64,000 nt of DNA from CAILZL01 sp049840395 (GTDB taxonomy: Bacteria > Pseudomonadota > Gammaproteobacteria > Steroidobacterales > Steroidobacteraceae). The stretch covers positions 1 through 64,000 of the forward strand of contig JASGLD010000006.1 in assembly GCA_049840395.1 (NCBI GenBank), in the 5' to 3' direction. Position 1 is the stretch's first letter. Each line of letters begins with the position of its first letter. Positions 36,487 to 48,610 of the stretch are shown piece by piece. Made by a program: the position numbers and the translations under genes. Below the pieces are notes generated by a model that saw nothing but the letters and a program-made list of their open reading frames with translations, had not been told where the DNA came from and did not search any database.

Positions 36487-37566
36487 CTACTGTTGTGCGC
36501 CACTCGTCCACGCCTTGCGAATCAATCGTCCGCAATTCACCGAGTCAACAGCCACGGAGTCGCCAATCAAACCGGGCACTGCGTAACGCGCCACGATGCC
36601 GTAGTAAGTTTTGCCGGCATCGATCCATGGATAAAAACCAAAGGCGCCAGGACTACTGAATGCGCCATCGCCCACACTGGCATCGTCCTCCACCCAATGT
36701 CCCAAGGAGTAATGCCAGCTCTCAGTAGTGGGAATAGGCGTAGACACCGCTGCAGTCGGACAAACGGTGGGATTGGTGCACACGGCATTGCTGCCCAGCG
36801 CGCTGTACATTCGCAATTGATTGTTCAATATCTTGCGCAGAAAGAAAGCGTAATCGGCAGCACTGGTGGAAATGCCCGCCGCCAGTTGTGGCGAATCGTA
36901 GGCAAACGAAAAATCCAGACCGATCTGATTGGCGATGCTGGTCTTCAGCGTCGCATTGATATTGCCTGCCAGTCCTAAAGTCGATGCGGCATATTTCTGG
37001 AAATGACCGCCGTTGTAATAGAACTTGCCTACATAGTTGGGCTCAAGACTGTCATTGCTGTAAGCATCCAACAAATGCGCGGCGCTGGAACACTCGCCCA
37101 CCGTGGCGGTGGTAAGACAGCGGGAGTAATTCAAATGGGTGTAGCCGGTACGCATGGTCAAGGCAGCAATATCATCGGCTGTGAGTTGTCCGGCGCGAAG
37201 CTCGACCACGTACGCACCGAACATCCACTTGGATGCCGAAGCGATCAACATGGTGGTGTTAGCGTTGGGCGTGTTGCCCCCCACTGAAGCAGAAGCCAAC
37301 GCGCCTGCTTTATCGCCCACTTCCCAGTAAAAGGGTTGAATAGCCGAACAGGCAGCATTGTTTTGCGCAGTGGCCGTCGCCGCTTGCACGCGTTGTGCAG
37401 AACTGATTGAACTCGATGATGAGGCAGATGACGCACTCAGCGAGTCGTCATCGGAGCCGCCACAGCCGCTCAGTACAGTCATCATCAGCAGACCACCCAC
37501 ATAGGGCCGCACTCGTAGATGATGAATACCTGCCATCAGCGAATGTTTCATGGTCTGCATCCGCAT
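36487..37566 (-). CDS. Ser-rich lipoprotein with serine beta-lactamase/esterase-like fold
   Basis: A 359-residue lipoprotein: lipobox TVLSGC (Cys35), a short Ser-rich tether (about 42-56) and a domain with an SxxK motif (Ser110-Ala-Ser-Lys113, SASKWMFG) as in class C beta-lactamase/DD-peptidase-like enzymes. A possible second motif is YYNGGHFQKYAA. GAFGFYPWIDAGKTYYGIVAR near the end resembles the beta-3 strand with a K/H-T/S-G-like site, though not canonical. Paired Cys suggest disulfides. The first ATG (37566) has AAGG; an ATG five codons later is also possible. It is the last gene of the bactofilin/zinc-ribbon operon and converges with the HupE-like gene. Confidence 0.72.
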   Translation of the reverse strand: MRMQTMKHSLMAGIHHLRVRPYVGGLLMMTVLSGCGGSDDDSLSASSASSSSSISSAQRVQAATATAQNNAACSAIQPFYWEVGDKAGALASASVGGNTPNANTTMLIASASKWMFGAYVVELRAGQLTADDIAALTMRTGYTHLNYSRCLTTATVGECSSAAHLLDAYSNDSLEPNYVGKFYYNGGHFQKYAASTLGLAGNINATLKTSIANQIGLDFSFAYDSPQLAAGISTSAADYAFFLRKILNNQLRMYSALGSNAVCTNPTVCPTAAVSTPIPTTESWHYSLGHWVEDDASVGDGAFSSPGAFGFYPWIDAGKTYYGIVARYAVPGLIGDSVAVDSVNCGRLIRKAWTSGAQQ

Positions 37567-37580
37567 AAGGCCTTACATGC

Positions 37581-37943
37581 TCAGCCCATATTCGGCTTGT
37601 TGGTCTTGAACACTTCCATGGTCAACGACACGCTGCGTTCATCGCCTGAATGCAAAGCACCCACGCCAATGACCTGACGATTGATTTCTTCACCGCGCTC
37701 ATTGCGCACCGAAATCACCAGCGAATATTCCCAGGGCGCTTCATTGGCCGGATGCTTGACCGCGCCCTCCACCTTCAGTGCTGTGAAGCTGGCGACGGTA
37801 CGCACCGCCTGCTGGCCCATGTTGAATTGCAGATGATGCTGGCAAGCTGGACAGACGGTGGCGCTGTCCAGAATAGTAGACTTGCAGTGCGGGCAGATGC
37901 GCGTCTTGCCCGCACTGCTGGCGGTGGTGCGTCCCGGTAACAA
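37581..37943 (-). CDS. Zinc-ribbon protein
   Basis: A 120-residue protein. Residues 15-40 hold CPHCK-x11-CPACQ, a four-Cys zinc ribbon, followed by a beta-rich domain (VRTVASFTALKVEGAVKHPA, YSLVISVRNERGEEINRQVI). Start is a TTG at 37943 with a strong GAGGAG ribosome site. Its stop is 14 bp before the lipoprotein hydrolase gene, and the bactofilin gene lies 66 bp upstream, so the three look like one operon. No signal peptide. Role unknown; a scaffold or sensor role beside bactofilin is a guess. Confidence 0.72.
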   Translation of the reverse strand: MLPGRTTASSAGKTRICPHCKSTILDSATVCPACQHHLQFNMGQQAVRTVASFTALKVEGAVKHPANEAPWEYSLVISVRNERGEEINRQVIGVGALHSGDERSVSLTMEVFKTNKPNMG

Positions 37944-38009
37944 GAGAGCTCCTCAGCGAGGGTTGGCTGAAACTTCAGTGTCCAGTAAAGTGAAACTTAC
38001 TATTCAAGC

Positions 38010-38513
38010 TTACTTGGGCGCCTTATCGTTCCAACCAAACTCGGCGCGACCGCGCATACGCGAACCTGCAGCCACGGTGAGCGAACCCGCCTTTAGATCG
38101 CCATTCAACAAACCGGTGGTCAACAGTTCAACGCGATTGCTGGCGTCGACATTGCCATCCAGTTGTCCGGCAATGATCACCACTTCGGCTTTCACTTCAC
38201 CAGTAACGGTAGCGCCCTGTTCAATGGTTACATTGCCTTGCACCTGGATGTCGCCCTTGAAGCGACCGGCAATACGTACGTGACCCGCGCCTTCGATCTT
38301 GCCCTCAATGGTCAGCTCGGCGGATAGCACCGACTCCTTAAGCGCGGGGCGCGCCGGAGGAACAGAGGATGCAGCAGCTGGAGTGGGATTCACGGCGGCG
38401 GGAGATGCTGACATGGGAGCCTCGGGTTTAGCGGGTGATGGGGTAGGCGCTTTTTCGGCTGCGCGTTGATTGTCCGCCGCGGAATCTTTAGCGGCGTTAT
38501 CTCGGAATAACAT
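38010..38513 (-). CDS. Bactofilin-family polymer-forming cytoskeletal protein
   Basis: A 167-residue protein: residues 1-58 are Ala/Pro-rich and disordered, then a bactofilin beta-helix (LTIEGKIEGAGHVRIAGRFK, IEQGATVTGEVKAEVVIIAG, LDGNVDASNRVELL). Bactofilins form filaments on the inner membrane and recruit envelope or wall enzymes. The start has GAGGGG before it. First gene of a minus-strand operon with a zinc-ribbon protein and a lipoprotein with an SxxK hydrolase motif, an arrangement in keeping with local wall remodelling. Confidence 0.88.
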   Translation of the reverse strand: MLFRDNAAKDSAADNQRAAEKAPTPSPAKPEAPMSASPAAVNPTPAAASSVPPARPALKESVLSAELTIEGKIEGAGHVRIAGRFKGDIQVQGNVTIEQGATVTGEVKAEVVIIAGQLDGNVDASNRVELLTTGLLNGDLKAGSLTVAAGSRMRGRAEFGWNDKAPK

Positions 38514-38689
38514 TACAACCCCTCCGTCAGATGGTTAGTGCACGAAGTCCGTACTAGACCGCGATTACGTCACGCTGTCAAAGCCTGTCGGCGCAGTCCG
38601 ACATGCGTGTAAGCAATCGAAAATACGCAGCGAATTGACTAGCGACCGAGCCTTAGGTTTCGTTGCACAGGCGCTACCGATCTGAATTT

Positions 38690-39151
38690 TCACAGCAACT
38701 TATCGAATACGTTCTGATTCTTGGTGACTACAAAGGCGAGCTTTTCGTAGAACTGTCGCGCCTCAACCCGCATTGAATTGCTGCGTACACGTATTTTCCC
38801 GTATGCCCTGGCAACAGCCCATTGTTCGGCTGCGCTCACCAAGGCTCTGCCTCTGCCGGCGCCGCGCTGACCTTCGGCCACTACCAACCCGCCAATCACC
38901 GCAAACGGAGCGCTTTCCAGTGACAGCACCTCACCAACATGCAACCAGCCGACAACATTCTGTGCATGCTCGACAACAAACACCGCGTGATCGGTGCGCG
39001 CAAGCAAAGCCGAGAGGCGTGTCGTCATCTCCGTAACCGAAGCGGGATATCCCAGCTCTGCCGTCAGCGAGCTTAAAGCAGCCACATCACCCAGCTTGGC
39101 AAGACGTACCTGCATTGATACGTCCAGCTCAACCTCGCGCTGCTTTCCCAT
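38690..39151 (-). CDS. GNAT-family N-acetyltransferase
   Basis: A 153-residue GCN5-related acetyltransferase. The acetyl-CoA loop is GGLVVAEGQRGAGRGRALVS (Q/RxxGxG/A type) and the preceding strand is GWLHVGEVLSLE; RQFYEKLAFV is the usual C-terminal motif. The start at 39151 has GGCGG; a second ATG after 12 codons is possible. Substrate unknown. Monocistronic, between the bactofilin operon and metH on the same strand. Confidence 0.85.
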   Translation of the reverse strand: MGKQREVELDVSMQVRLAKLGDVAALSSLTAELGYPASVTEMTTRLSALLARTDHAVFVVEHAQNVVGWLHVGEVLSLESAPFAVIGGLVVAEGQRGAGRGRALVSAAEQWAVARAYGKIRVRSNSMRVEARQFYEKLAFVVTKNQNVFDKLL

Positions 39152-39201
39152 AAAGGCCGCCTATTCCTCGTTATCCCTTATCAATTGTCCATTATCAATT
39201 G

Positions 39202-42912
<3,711 letters not shown>

Positions 42913-42923
42913 ATCAATATCTC

Positions 42924-43020
42924 GTAGGCCGGGTGCCTCACCCGGCATCAAACAATCATGTTGGGTGCGGCACCCAACCTACATCAGATTTCGTAGGCCG
43001 GGATTGCATCCCAGCCTACA
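42924..43020. repeat. Three tandem small palindromes between metF and metH
   Basis: GCCGGGTG-CCT-CACCCGGC (42928-42946), GTTGGGTG-CGG-CACCCAAC (42960-42978) and GTAGGCCGGGAT-TGC plus its near complement (42993-43019) lie in a row. All share the wording (G)TAGGCCGGG / TTGGGTGC of dispersed bacterial palindromes. They fill the gap inside the met operon and may lower or stabilise downstream message. Confidence 0.8.
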
Positions 43021-43028
43021 TGTATGAA

Positions 43029-43931
43029 TTACAGGCCTTTCGGCAGCATGCCCAGAATGCGGCAGGCTGCATACGTGAGATTGGCCTGATTCAAGGTATA
43101 GAAGTGGAACTGGCCAAAGCCCAAGGTCCGCAACTCACGCACCTGCTCGGTGAGCACCGAGGCCGCCAATATACGCCGTGTTTCCACATCCTCATCCAGC
43201 CCTTGATAGGCCCGCGCCAGACTTTCAGGAATGGTCGCGCCAATCTTGCCGGCCATACGTTGCACGCCATTGAAGTTGGTGGCGGGCATCAAACCGGGAA
43301 TCACGGGAATGTTGACTCCCGCCTGCGCCGCCGCATCACGGAAGCGTGCAGTGATGGTGTTGTCGAAACAGAACTGCCCCAACGCACGCGTGGCGCCGGC
43401 ATCCACCTTTTGTTTGAGCAGATCGATGTCGTGCTGCAGCGAGGCCGAGTCCGGATGTTTTTCCGGATAGAACGATACGCTCACTTCAAACGGCGCAATG
43501 CGCTGAATGCCCGCGATCAATTCCGGCGTGGATTGATAGCCCTGCGCATGCGCTTGATACGGACCGCTCATACCGGGCATGTCGCCACGCAAGGCAACGA
43601 TGTGGCGAATGCCGGCATCCCAATAGGCACGCACGATGTCGTCGATCTCGCCGCGCGACGCCGCCACGCAGGTGAGATGCGCCGCAGGCTTGAGCGTGGT
43701 TTCCTCAACGATGCGCTTCACCGTCGCGTGGGTGCGTTCACGCGTCGAACCACCGGCGCCATAGGTCACCGAGACAAAGGTAGGGGCAAGCGGCTCCAGG
43801 CGACGAATGGCAGACCACAACGCGACTTCAGCTTCATCGTTTTTGGGCGGCGAAAATTCAAAGGACACCTGCACGGGTGCCGATGCAGGTGCCCCGATAT
43901 TGGAAACAGTTGATAACGAATTCGCTGACAT
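43029..43931 (-). CDS. metF: 5,10-Methylenetetrahydrofolate reductase
   Basis: A 300-residue FAD-dependent TIM-barrel enzyme reducing methylene- to methyl-tetrahydrofolate, the methyl donor for MetH. Family marks: VSFEFSPPKNDEAE (the catalytic Glu near the N-terminus), FVSVTYGAGGSTRERT, HLTCV, IVALRGDMPG and GALGQFCFDN-like ALGQFCFD. Length is normal (E. coli 296). It lies 43 bp after the ArsR-methyltransferase gene and before metH on the same strand, fitting one operon. Confidence 0.97.
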   Translation of the reverse strand: MSANSLSTVSNIGAPASAPVQVSFEFSPPKNDEAEVALWSAIRRLEPLAPTFVSVTYGAGGSTRERTHATVKRIVEETTLKPAAHLTCVAASRGEIDDIVRAYWDAGIRHIVALRGDMPGMSGPYQAHAQGYQSTPELIAGIQRIAPFEVSVSFYPEKHPDSASLQHDIDLLKQKVDAGATRALGQFCFDNTITARFRDAAAQAGVNIPVIPGLMPATNFNGVQRMAGKIGATIPESLARAYQGLDEDVETRRILAASVLTEQVRELRTLGFGQFHFYTLNQANLTYAACRILGMLPKGL

Positions 43932-43974
43932 GAAATTTCCGAGGATTTATTTATTCATTGGAGTCGGTCAAGAC

Positions 43975-44886
43975 TCATCGCAAACCTAAGCCCAGCAGCA
44001 ATTGACGCCCACCGCTGCGTAGAGCCTTCATCTTTTCGCATTGCATGCCGGCGCGTTCCAACCAACGACGTAGCGCTTGCTGCGGCTTATCGTCGGCAGC
44101 AGCGGCCAGACGCTCGCTGTCTTCGACCACGATCACGCGGCCACCGCGACGCAGCACGCGCGCCGCTTCGCGCAAGGCCTGGCCGGGCTTATCCGCCACC
44201 GACAGCACTTGATCGAAACTCACCGCATCGAAGCTGCCGGCATCGAAGGGCAACTCATACATATCGCCATGCTTGAACACGCAATGATTCAAGCCCGCGC
44301 CATGCACCTTGGCGCGCGCCACGCGCAAGGCCTGGGTGGACAGATCCAAGCCCACGGCATGCCGAGCATGACCGCCCAACACACGCAGCATGCTGCCGCT
44401 ACCGGTACCCACATCCAACAGTTCACCCAATTGCGACTCACCGAGCGGCGAGACGCCCACTTCTTTGAGCACGGCGCTGACAAACTGCTTATCGCCATAG
44501 GTGAACTCGGCCGAACGCCGCACATCTTCCCACTGTGCGCTGGCGTGGCGTACGCGCTGATCGCGCACCACGACTAACTGTCGGCGGTCTGCCTGCAATA
44601 CCGCATCGGCTGGCTCCAGGTGCGCCAATGCCTGCGCCACCAGAGTCGCAGCTCGAGTACCGCTGGTCAGGCGATAGTAAATTCGCTGCTCTTCGCGAAA
44701 CCTCTCCAGCGCCGCCACATCGCTCAACACCTTCAAATGCCGGGAAATACGCGGCTGGCTCTGCTCCACCACATCGGCAATCTCGCCCACGGTGAGCTCG
44801 CCATGACTCAGCAACGCCAGCAGCCGATACCGGGTCGGTTCAGCCAGCGCGCGTAGCAATTCGACGGTTTGGTCGAGCGTGGTCAT
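43975..44886 (-). CDS. ArsR-type regulator fused to a SAM-dependent methyltransferase domain (SahR-like)
   Basis: A 303-residue fusion. Residues 1-95 are an ArsR winged HTH (LAEPTRYRLLALLSHGELTV, SQPRISRHLKVLSD) with no metal-binding Cys pair. Residues about 125-300 are a class I methyltransferase domain, motif I LLDVGTGSG at 156-164 and acidic GLDLS after strand 2. ArsR regulators of the methionine/SAM cycle (SahR type, sensing S-adenosylhomocysteine) include such fusions. Being first in the operon with metF and metH supports that role, with the methyltransferase fold probably acting as the ligand sensor. A palindromic operator overlaps its promoter. Confidence 0.87.
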   Translation of the reverse strand: MTTLDQTVELLRALAEPTRYRLLALLSHGELTVGEIADVVEQSQPRISRHLKVLSDVAALERFREEQRIYYRLTSGTRAATLVAQALAHLEPADAVLQADRRQLVVVRDQRVRHASAQWEDVRRSAEFTYGDKQFVSAVLKEVGVSPLGESQLGELLDVGTGSGSMLRVLGGHARHAVGLDLSTQALRVARAKVHGAGLNHCVFKHGDMYELPFDAGSFDAVSFDQVLSVADKPGQALREAARVLRRGGRVIVVEDSERLAAAADDKPQQALRRWLERAGMQCEKMKALRSGGRQLLLGLGLR

Positions 44887-44905
44887 GACTCTAAATTCAA
44901 TAAGT

Positions 44906-44929
44906 CTTTATATAAAGGAATCTTTATAT
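44906..44929. promoter_or_regulatory. Palindromic operator of the sahR-like-metF-metH operon
   Basis: ATATAAAG-GAAT-CTTTATAT (44910-44929) is a perfect 8-4-8 dyad; CTTTATATAAAG (44906-44917) overlaps it as a second dyad. It lies 20-45 bp upstream of the regulator's start codon, where the AT-rich sequence also offers a -10 box (TATATA). This size and placement are typical of ArsR-family autoregulation. The same site could also affect the divergent ABC operon at 45077. Confidence 0.75.
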
Positions 44930-44991
44930 ACGATGACGCGACTTTACCCAGCTGCCGGGGCAAATACAAGCCGTAGCGCACGGCAAGCGGC

Positions 44992-45009
44992 TCATGACAT
45001 CTGTCATGA
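44992..45009. promoter_or_regulatory. Operator-like dyad for the DesR-type response regulator
   Basis: TCATGACA-TC-TGTCATGA is a perfect 8-2-8 dyad, 68 bp before the ATG of the ABC operon at 45077. A candidate -10 box TAGGCT lies at 45054-45059 with no good -35, as in activator-dependent promoters; the dyad would sit near -66. The NarL-type regulator at 48607, encoded in the same operon, is the likely binder. Confidence 0.65.
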
Positions 45010-45076
45010 CCAAGTCCTGATTTCGGCCACTGCCCGACGGCAGCCGCTCCTTCTAGGCTGTACTCAGGAGGAAATC

Positions 45077-45973
45077 ATGACGACACAAATCCCCGCAGCG
45101 GCACTGGAACAGGCCGTCAAACGCTACGGCGCGCATTTAGCGCTCGATCAAGTCAGCCTGCGCATTGAACGCGGTCGGGTCACCGCACTGCTGGGACCCA
45201 ACGGCGCGGGCAAGAGCACTGTCATCAACCTGCTTCTTGGCCTGCTGGAATCGGATAGCGGCCATGCCCAATTGTTTGGCGAATCGCCCAGCAACCTGTC
45301 GGCACGACGCCGTGTCGGGCTCATGCTGCAATCCACCGCACTACCCGACACCCTGCGCGTGCGCGAACTGTTGCAACTCACCTGCAGTTACTACCCACGA
45401 CCGCTCACGCTTGCCGACGTCGCGTCGCTGGCGGGCATCGAAAAACTCTTGTCACGTTTCTACGGTCGGCTGTCCGGCGGCGAACAACGGCGAGTGCAAT
45501 TCGCGCTGGCGCTATGCGGCGATCCCGAGCTGCTATTCCTGGATGAACCCACCACCGGCATGGACATCGAAGCGCGTACTGCGCTGTGGCACGCCATCCG
45601 TAAGTTAGTTGAACAGGGCCGCACGGTGCTACTCACCACTCATTACCTGGAAGAAGCTGAAGCGCTGGCCGATCACGTAGCCGTGTTGGCGCGCGGTCGC
45701 ATCGTGGCGCAGGACAGCGTCGATGTCCTGCGCGCTCGGCATACCTCGCAACAGGTTCGCTGCATCAGCACGCTGTCGCTCACACATATCGAAAACTGGC
45801 CCGAAGTGCTCGACGCTCGCCGCGAAGAGCAATGGCTGGAGATCGACACATCTGCAGTCGAGAACTTGGTACGACGTCTATTGAATGACGACCCTGCACT
45901 ACGCGAACTGCAGGTAACCCGCGCCACGCTCGCGGAAGCTTTTCTACAAATCACACAAGCAGCCGCCGCATGA
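45077..45973 (+). CDS. ABC-2 type exporter, ATP-binding protein
   Basis: A 298-residue ABC ATPase of the drug/antibiotic/lipid export type: Walker A GPNGAGKST, signature LSGGEQRRVQFALAL, Walker B LLFLDEPTTGMD, H-loop LTTHYLEEAEALAD, and an extra C-terminal region of about 90 residues common in this group. The ATG at 45077 has a perfect AGGAGG; the long upstream open frame is noise. The stop overlaps the permease start by 4 bp. First gene of an operon encoding transporter, membrane protein and two-component system; a dyad operator lies upstream. Confidence 0.92.
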   Translation: MTTQIPAAALEQAVKRYGAHLALDQVSLRIERGRVTALLGPNGAGKSTVINLLLGLLESDSGHAQLFGESPSNLSARRRVGLMLQSTALPDTLRVRELLQLTCSYYPRPLTLADVASLAGIEKLLSRFYGRLSGGEQRRVQFALALCGDPELLFLDEPTTGMDIEARTALWHAIRKLVEQGRTVLLTTHYLEEAEALADHVAVLARGRIVAQDSVDVLRARHTSQQVRCISTLSLTHIENWPEVLDARREEQWLEIDTSAVENLVRRLLNDDPALRELQVTRATLAEAFLQITQAAAA

Positions 45974-46761
45974 ATACGCTCACCGCATCGAACGACTTTA
46001 CGCGTCATTCTCAATCCGTTTCATTCGTAAGAATGCTGGCATTGGAAACACGCATGGAAACGTTACGTCTGTTGCGCAATCCATCGTTCGCAATTCCGAC
46101 CATGGCTTTTCCCGTCATGTTCTACCTGTTATTCGGGGTCTTCCTGCTGGGCACGCGCATGCGCGGCACCAACATGGCGGCACATCTATTCGGCGCATTC
46201 CTAGCCTTCGGCGTGGTCGCCCCAGGCCTATTCGGTCTTGGCGTGGGTTTAGCCATGGATCGCGAACGTGGCTTGCTGCAATTGAAACGCGCGCTGCCCA
46301 TACCCGCAGGCCTATATCTCACGGCCAAACTGCTGGTAGCAGCGTTACTGTCCAGCACCATCTCACTGGCGCTCATGTTGTGTGCAGCGACGCTGGGCAA
46401 GGTAAGCCTTGATGTCACGCAATGGCTCAATCTGTTTGCGGTCTCGCTGCTGGGCTGCCTGCCGTTCTGCGGTCTGGGGTGTTTAATCGGCAGTATGGTC
46501 AAGGGTCAGGCAGCGCCTGCCATCATCAATTTGCTGTACCTACCGATGAATTTTCTATCGGGTGTGCTGCTGCCCTTGGCTGCACTACCGGAAGTATTAA
46601 GGCAGTGGGCGCCCATCTGGCCGACTTATCACCTGACAAAATTGACCGCAAATATCATTGATCGTCAAAACGAGGGAGCGCCGCCACACGTAGTCATGCT
46701 GCTCAGTACGACTGTTCTGTGCTTCGCCTTCGCCCAGCGTCGATTACGTACGCGCCTATGA
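45970..46761 (+). CDS. ABC-2 type exporter, permease protein
   Basis: A 263-residue membrane protein with about six helices (IPTMAFPVMFYLLFGVFLLG, FLAFGVVAPGLFGLG, and so on), the ABC2_membrane fold with the conserved LPMNFLSGVLLPLAALPEVL segment and a final helix near VVMLLSTTVLCFAF. Translationally coupled to the ATPase (ATGA). Together they form a half-size exporter dimer; the substrate may be an antibiotic or lipid. The DesKR-like pair in the operon suggests a response to membrane condition. Confidence 0.9.
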   Translation: MNTLTASNDFTRHSQSVSFVRMLALETRMETLRLLRNPSFAIPTMAFPVMFYLLFGVFLLGTRMRGTNMAAHLFGAFLAFGVVAPGLFGLGVGLAMDRERGLLQLKRALPIPAGLYLTAKLLVAALLSSTISLALMLCAATLGKVSLDVTQWLNLFAVSLLGCLPFCGLGCLIGSMVKGQAAPAIINLLYLPMNFLSGVLLPLAALPEVLRQWAPIWPTYHLTKLTANIIDRQNEGAPPHVVMLLSTTVLCFAFAQRRLRTRL

Positions 46762-46825
46762 ACCGCAACGAGTCATCTACTACTGACCACCATCCATTTC
46801 CGCCATCGAGCCTGACAAAAACATC

Positions 46826-47416
46826 ATGAACCACACACACCACACCGATGTCGGTCCAAGTATGACTCCTGGCGCTGCTTACCCGATGCGCAAAGCGGGC
46901 GGGCTATTCCTAATTTTCATTGGCCTGGGTTTGGTCGGTGCAATTGCGTTCAGCGGCAACGCACTGGTTAATTACAACCTCTTCTTCGTTGGTTTAGGCG
47001 TCGGAGTACTGTCGATATTCTTGACGAGATGTCGGTCACGCACCCGGCCGTCAAAACTTCAGATCGTGGCGCTGAGCGGCGCCCTCTTGCTCCAAGCCTT
47101 ATTACTTATAGTCCTGCGTCGCAGGCTGCCGCCCGGCACTGAAGAATCAGTTCAATGGCTATGGGTTCTAATGATTGTCGGCGTGCACTTCCTGCCGATG
47201 TCACTTGCCTTCGGCCCATTGTTTTTCCTGCTGGGCCTCCTATGTATCGGCAATGCCGGCACCGGCTTGCTGGCAAGCAACCTTCCCTATGAATTGTTCG
47301 GTATTGCCGATGGAATACTGAAAATCAGCTTTGGCGTCTGGGCGCTCAGGACCGGCAGCGATGTTCCAGTCAACCCGGCCGCGCCTGCACAAGCTAATCA
47401 AGCCGGGCTTAGGTAA
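46826..47416 (+). CDS. Six-helix membrane protein of unknown function
   Basis: A 196-residue protein with a His-rich start (MNHTHHTDVG) and about six membrane helices (GGLFLIFIGLGLVGAIAF, YNLFFVGLGVGVLSIFL, LQIVALSGALLLQALLLIVL, and three more). I do not recognise the family with certainty; the layout resembles small membrane proteins found next to DesK-type kinases. It stands between the permease and the kinase in one operon, with gaps of 64 and 9 bp. No clear ribosome site precedes the ATG, so another nearby start is possible. Confidence 0.7.
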   Translation: MNHTHHTDVGPSMTPGAAYPMRKAGGLFLIFIGLGLVGAIAFSGNALVNYNLFFVGLGVGVLSIFLTRCRSRTRPSKLQIVALSGALLLQALLLIVLRRRLPPGTEESVQWLWVLMIVGVHFLPMSLAFGPLFFLLGLLCIGNAGTGLLASNLPYELFGIADGILKISFGVWALRTGSDVPVNPAAPAQANQAGLR

Positions 47417-47425
47417 GCTGCATAC

Positions 47426-48610
47426 ATGAAAATAATAACCGCATTGAAGCGACACTATATAAAGCGGCTGCCGAATCTTGCAGGTCGGGGTGCAGAGCAT
47501 TTTTTATGGTTGATCTACCTCGGCATGTTATTCATACCCTTCGCATGGCGTGGCGCGGAACGCAGCTGGCTATTACCCACCCTGCTCACGATCCCCGTTT
47601 TTCTGATGCTGTATTTCCGACACCACGGCTTACGCGAAGGCACAGGACTGCGCGGACTGCTGCTGATGGCTTCGCTGGGATACATACTGATGCCGGTCAA
47701 TCCCTATGCAATCGTCTACCTGACATTTGCCGTAGCCCTTGCGCCGCTCATCATGAATGGCCTGTTGCGCCCCATACTACTCACCTTGGCATTGAACGCA
47801 GCATTGGCATTTGAAATTTTGTTGCTCGACGGACCGTACTTTCTGATCAGCCTGTCAACGCTGATTTGCCTGGTCACCTGCCTCGGCAATGCCATTCAAA
47901 TAGAAAAATATCGCAAGCAAGCCGCGCTGAAACTATCTCAGGATGAAATCCGCCGGCTAGCCGCACTGGTAGAGCGCGAACGCATCGGCCGCGATCTGCA
48001 CGACTTGCTGGGACACACACTGTCGCTGATCGCGATTAAAAGCGAATTGGCCGGCCGGTTGCTGCAACGCGACGCTGAAGCCGCTGCGCGCGAAATTCAC
48101 GATGTCACCGATGTGGCACGCCAGGCATTGAAACAAGTGCGTACTGCGGTCAGCGGCATTCGCGCCGCTGCATTGGAAGTGGAATTGCTATCGGCACGCG
48201 CCCTGCTCGAATCCTCCGGCATTCAATTGCTGATACAGCACGACGAGCGAGCCCTGCCGCCGGATATTGAAACGCATCTAGCCATGATGCTGCGCGAGGC
48301 AGTTACCAACATCCACAAGCACGCCCATGCAACTCAGGCTCGGGTTGAAATAAATTTCACTGCCGAACAGGCAACGCTGCTGGTTGCCGACAACGGTCGC
48401 GGTGGCCTCACTCGCCATGGCAATGGCCTGCGCGGCATCGAAGAGCGCGCCCGTGCAGTTGGCGGCCAAGTACAATTCGATTCCTCTACCGCAGGCACCA
48501 CGCTCAACATTCGCCTGCCATTGAAGGCAGCTGCAACAGCCATAAGCGAAGACACAAAGCAGATCCCGTCGATCACACACGAATTCGAGCAAGGCATGGC
48601 GTCATTATGA
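47426..48610 (+). CDS. DesK-like sensor histidine kinase
   Basis: A 394-residue kinase. Residues about 25-155 hold five or six membrane helices without an obvious periplasmic domain, as in DesK, a sensor of membrane thickness or fluidity. Then a HisKA_3 helix with the acceptor His192 (ERIGRDLHDLLGHTLS) and an HATPase domain (LREAVTNIHKHAHATQARVE, VADNGRGG, NGLRGIEERARAVGG). Its stop overlaps the response-regulator start by 4 bp. It belongs to the ABC export operon starting at 45077. Confidence 0.9.
   Translation: MKIITALKRHYIKRLPNLAGRGAEHFLWLIYLGMLFIPFAWRGAERSWLLPTLLTIPVFLMLYFRHHGLREGTGLRGLLLMASLGYILMPVNPYAIVYLTFAVALAPLIMNGLLRPILLTLALNAALAFEILLLDGPYFLISLSTLICLVTCLGNAIQIEKYRKQAALKLSQDEIRRLAALVERERIGRDLHDLLGHTLSLIAIKSELAGRLLQRDAEAAAREIHDVTDVARQALKQVRTAVSGIRAAALEVELLSARALLESSGIQLLIQHDERALPPDIETHLAMMLREAVTNIHKHAHATQARVEINFTAEQATLLVADNGRGGLTRHGNGLRGIEERARAVGGQVQFDSSTAGTTLNIRLPLKAAATAISEDTKQIPSITHEFEQGMASL

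Noticed and set aside
42924..43020. CRISPR array or riboswitch upstream of metH
   Set aside because: The three repeats differ from each other and have no regular spacers; no conserved cobalamin or SAM riboswitch core was seen.
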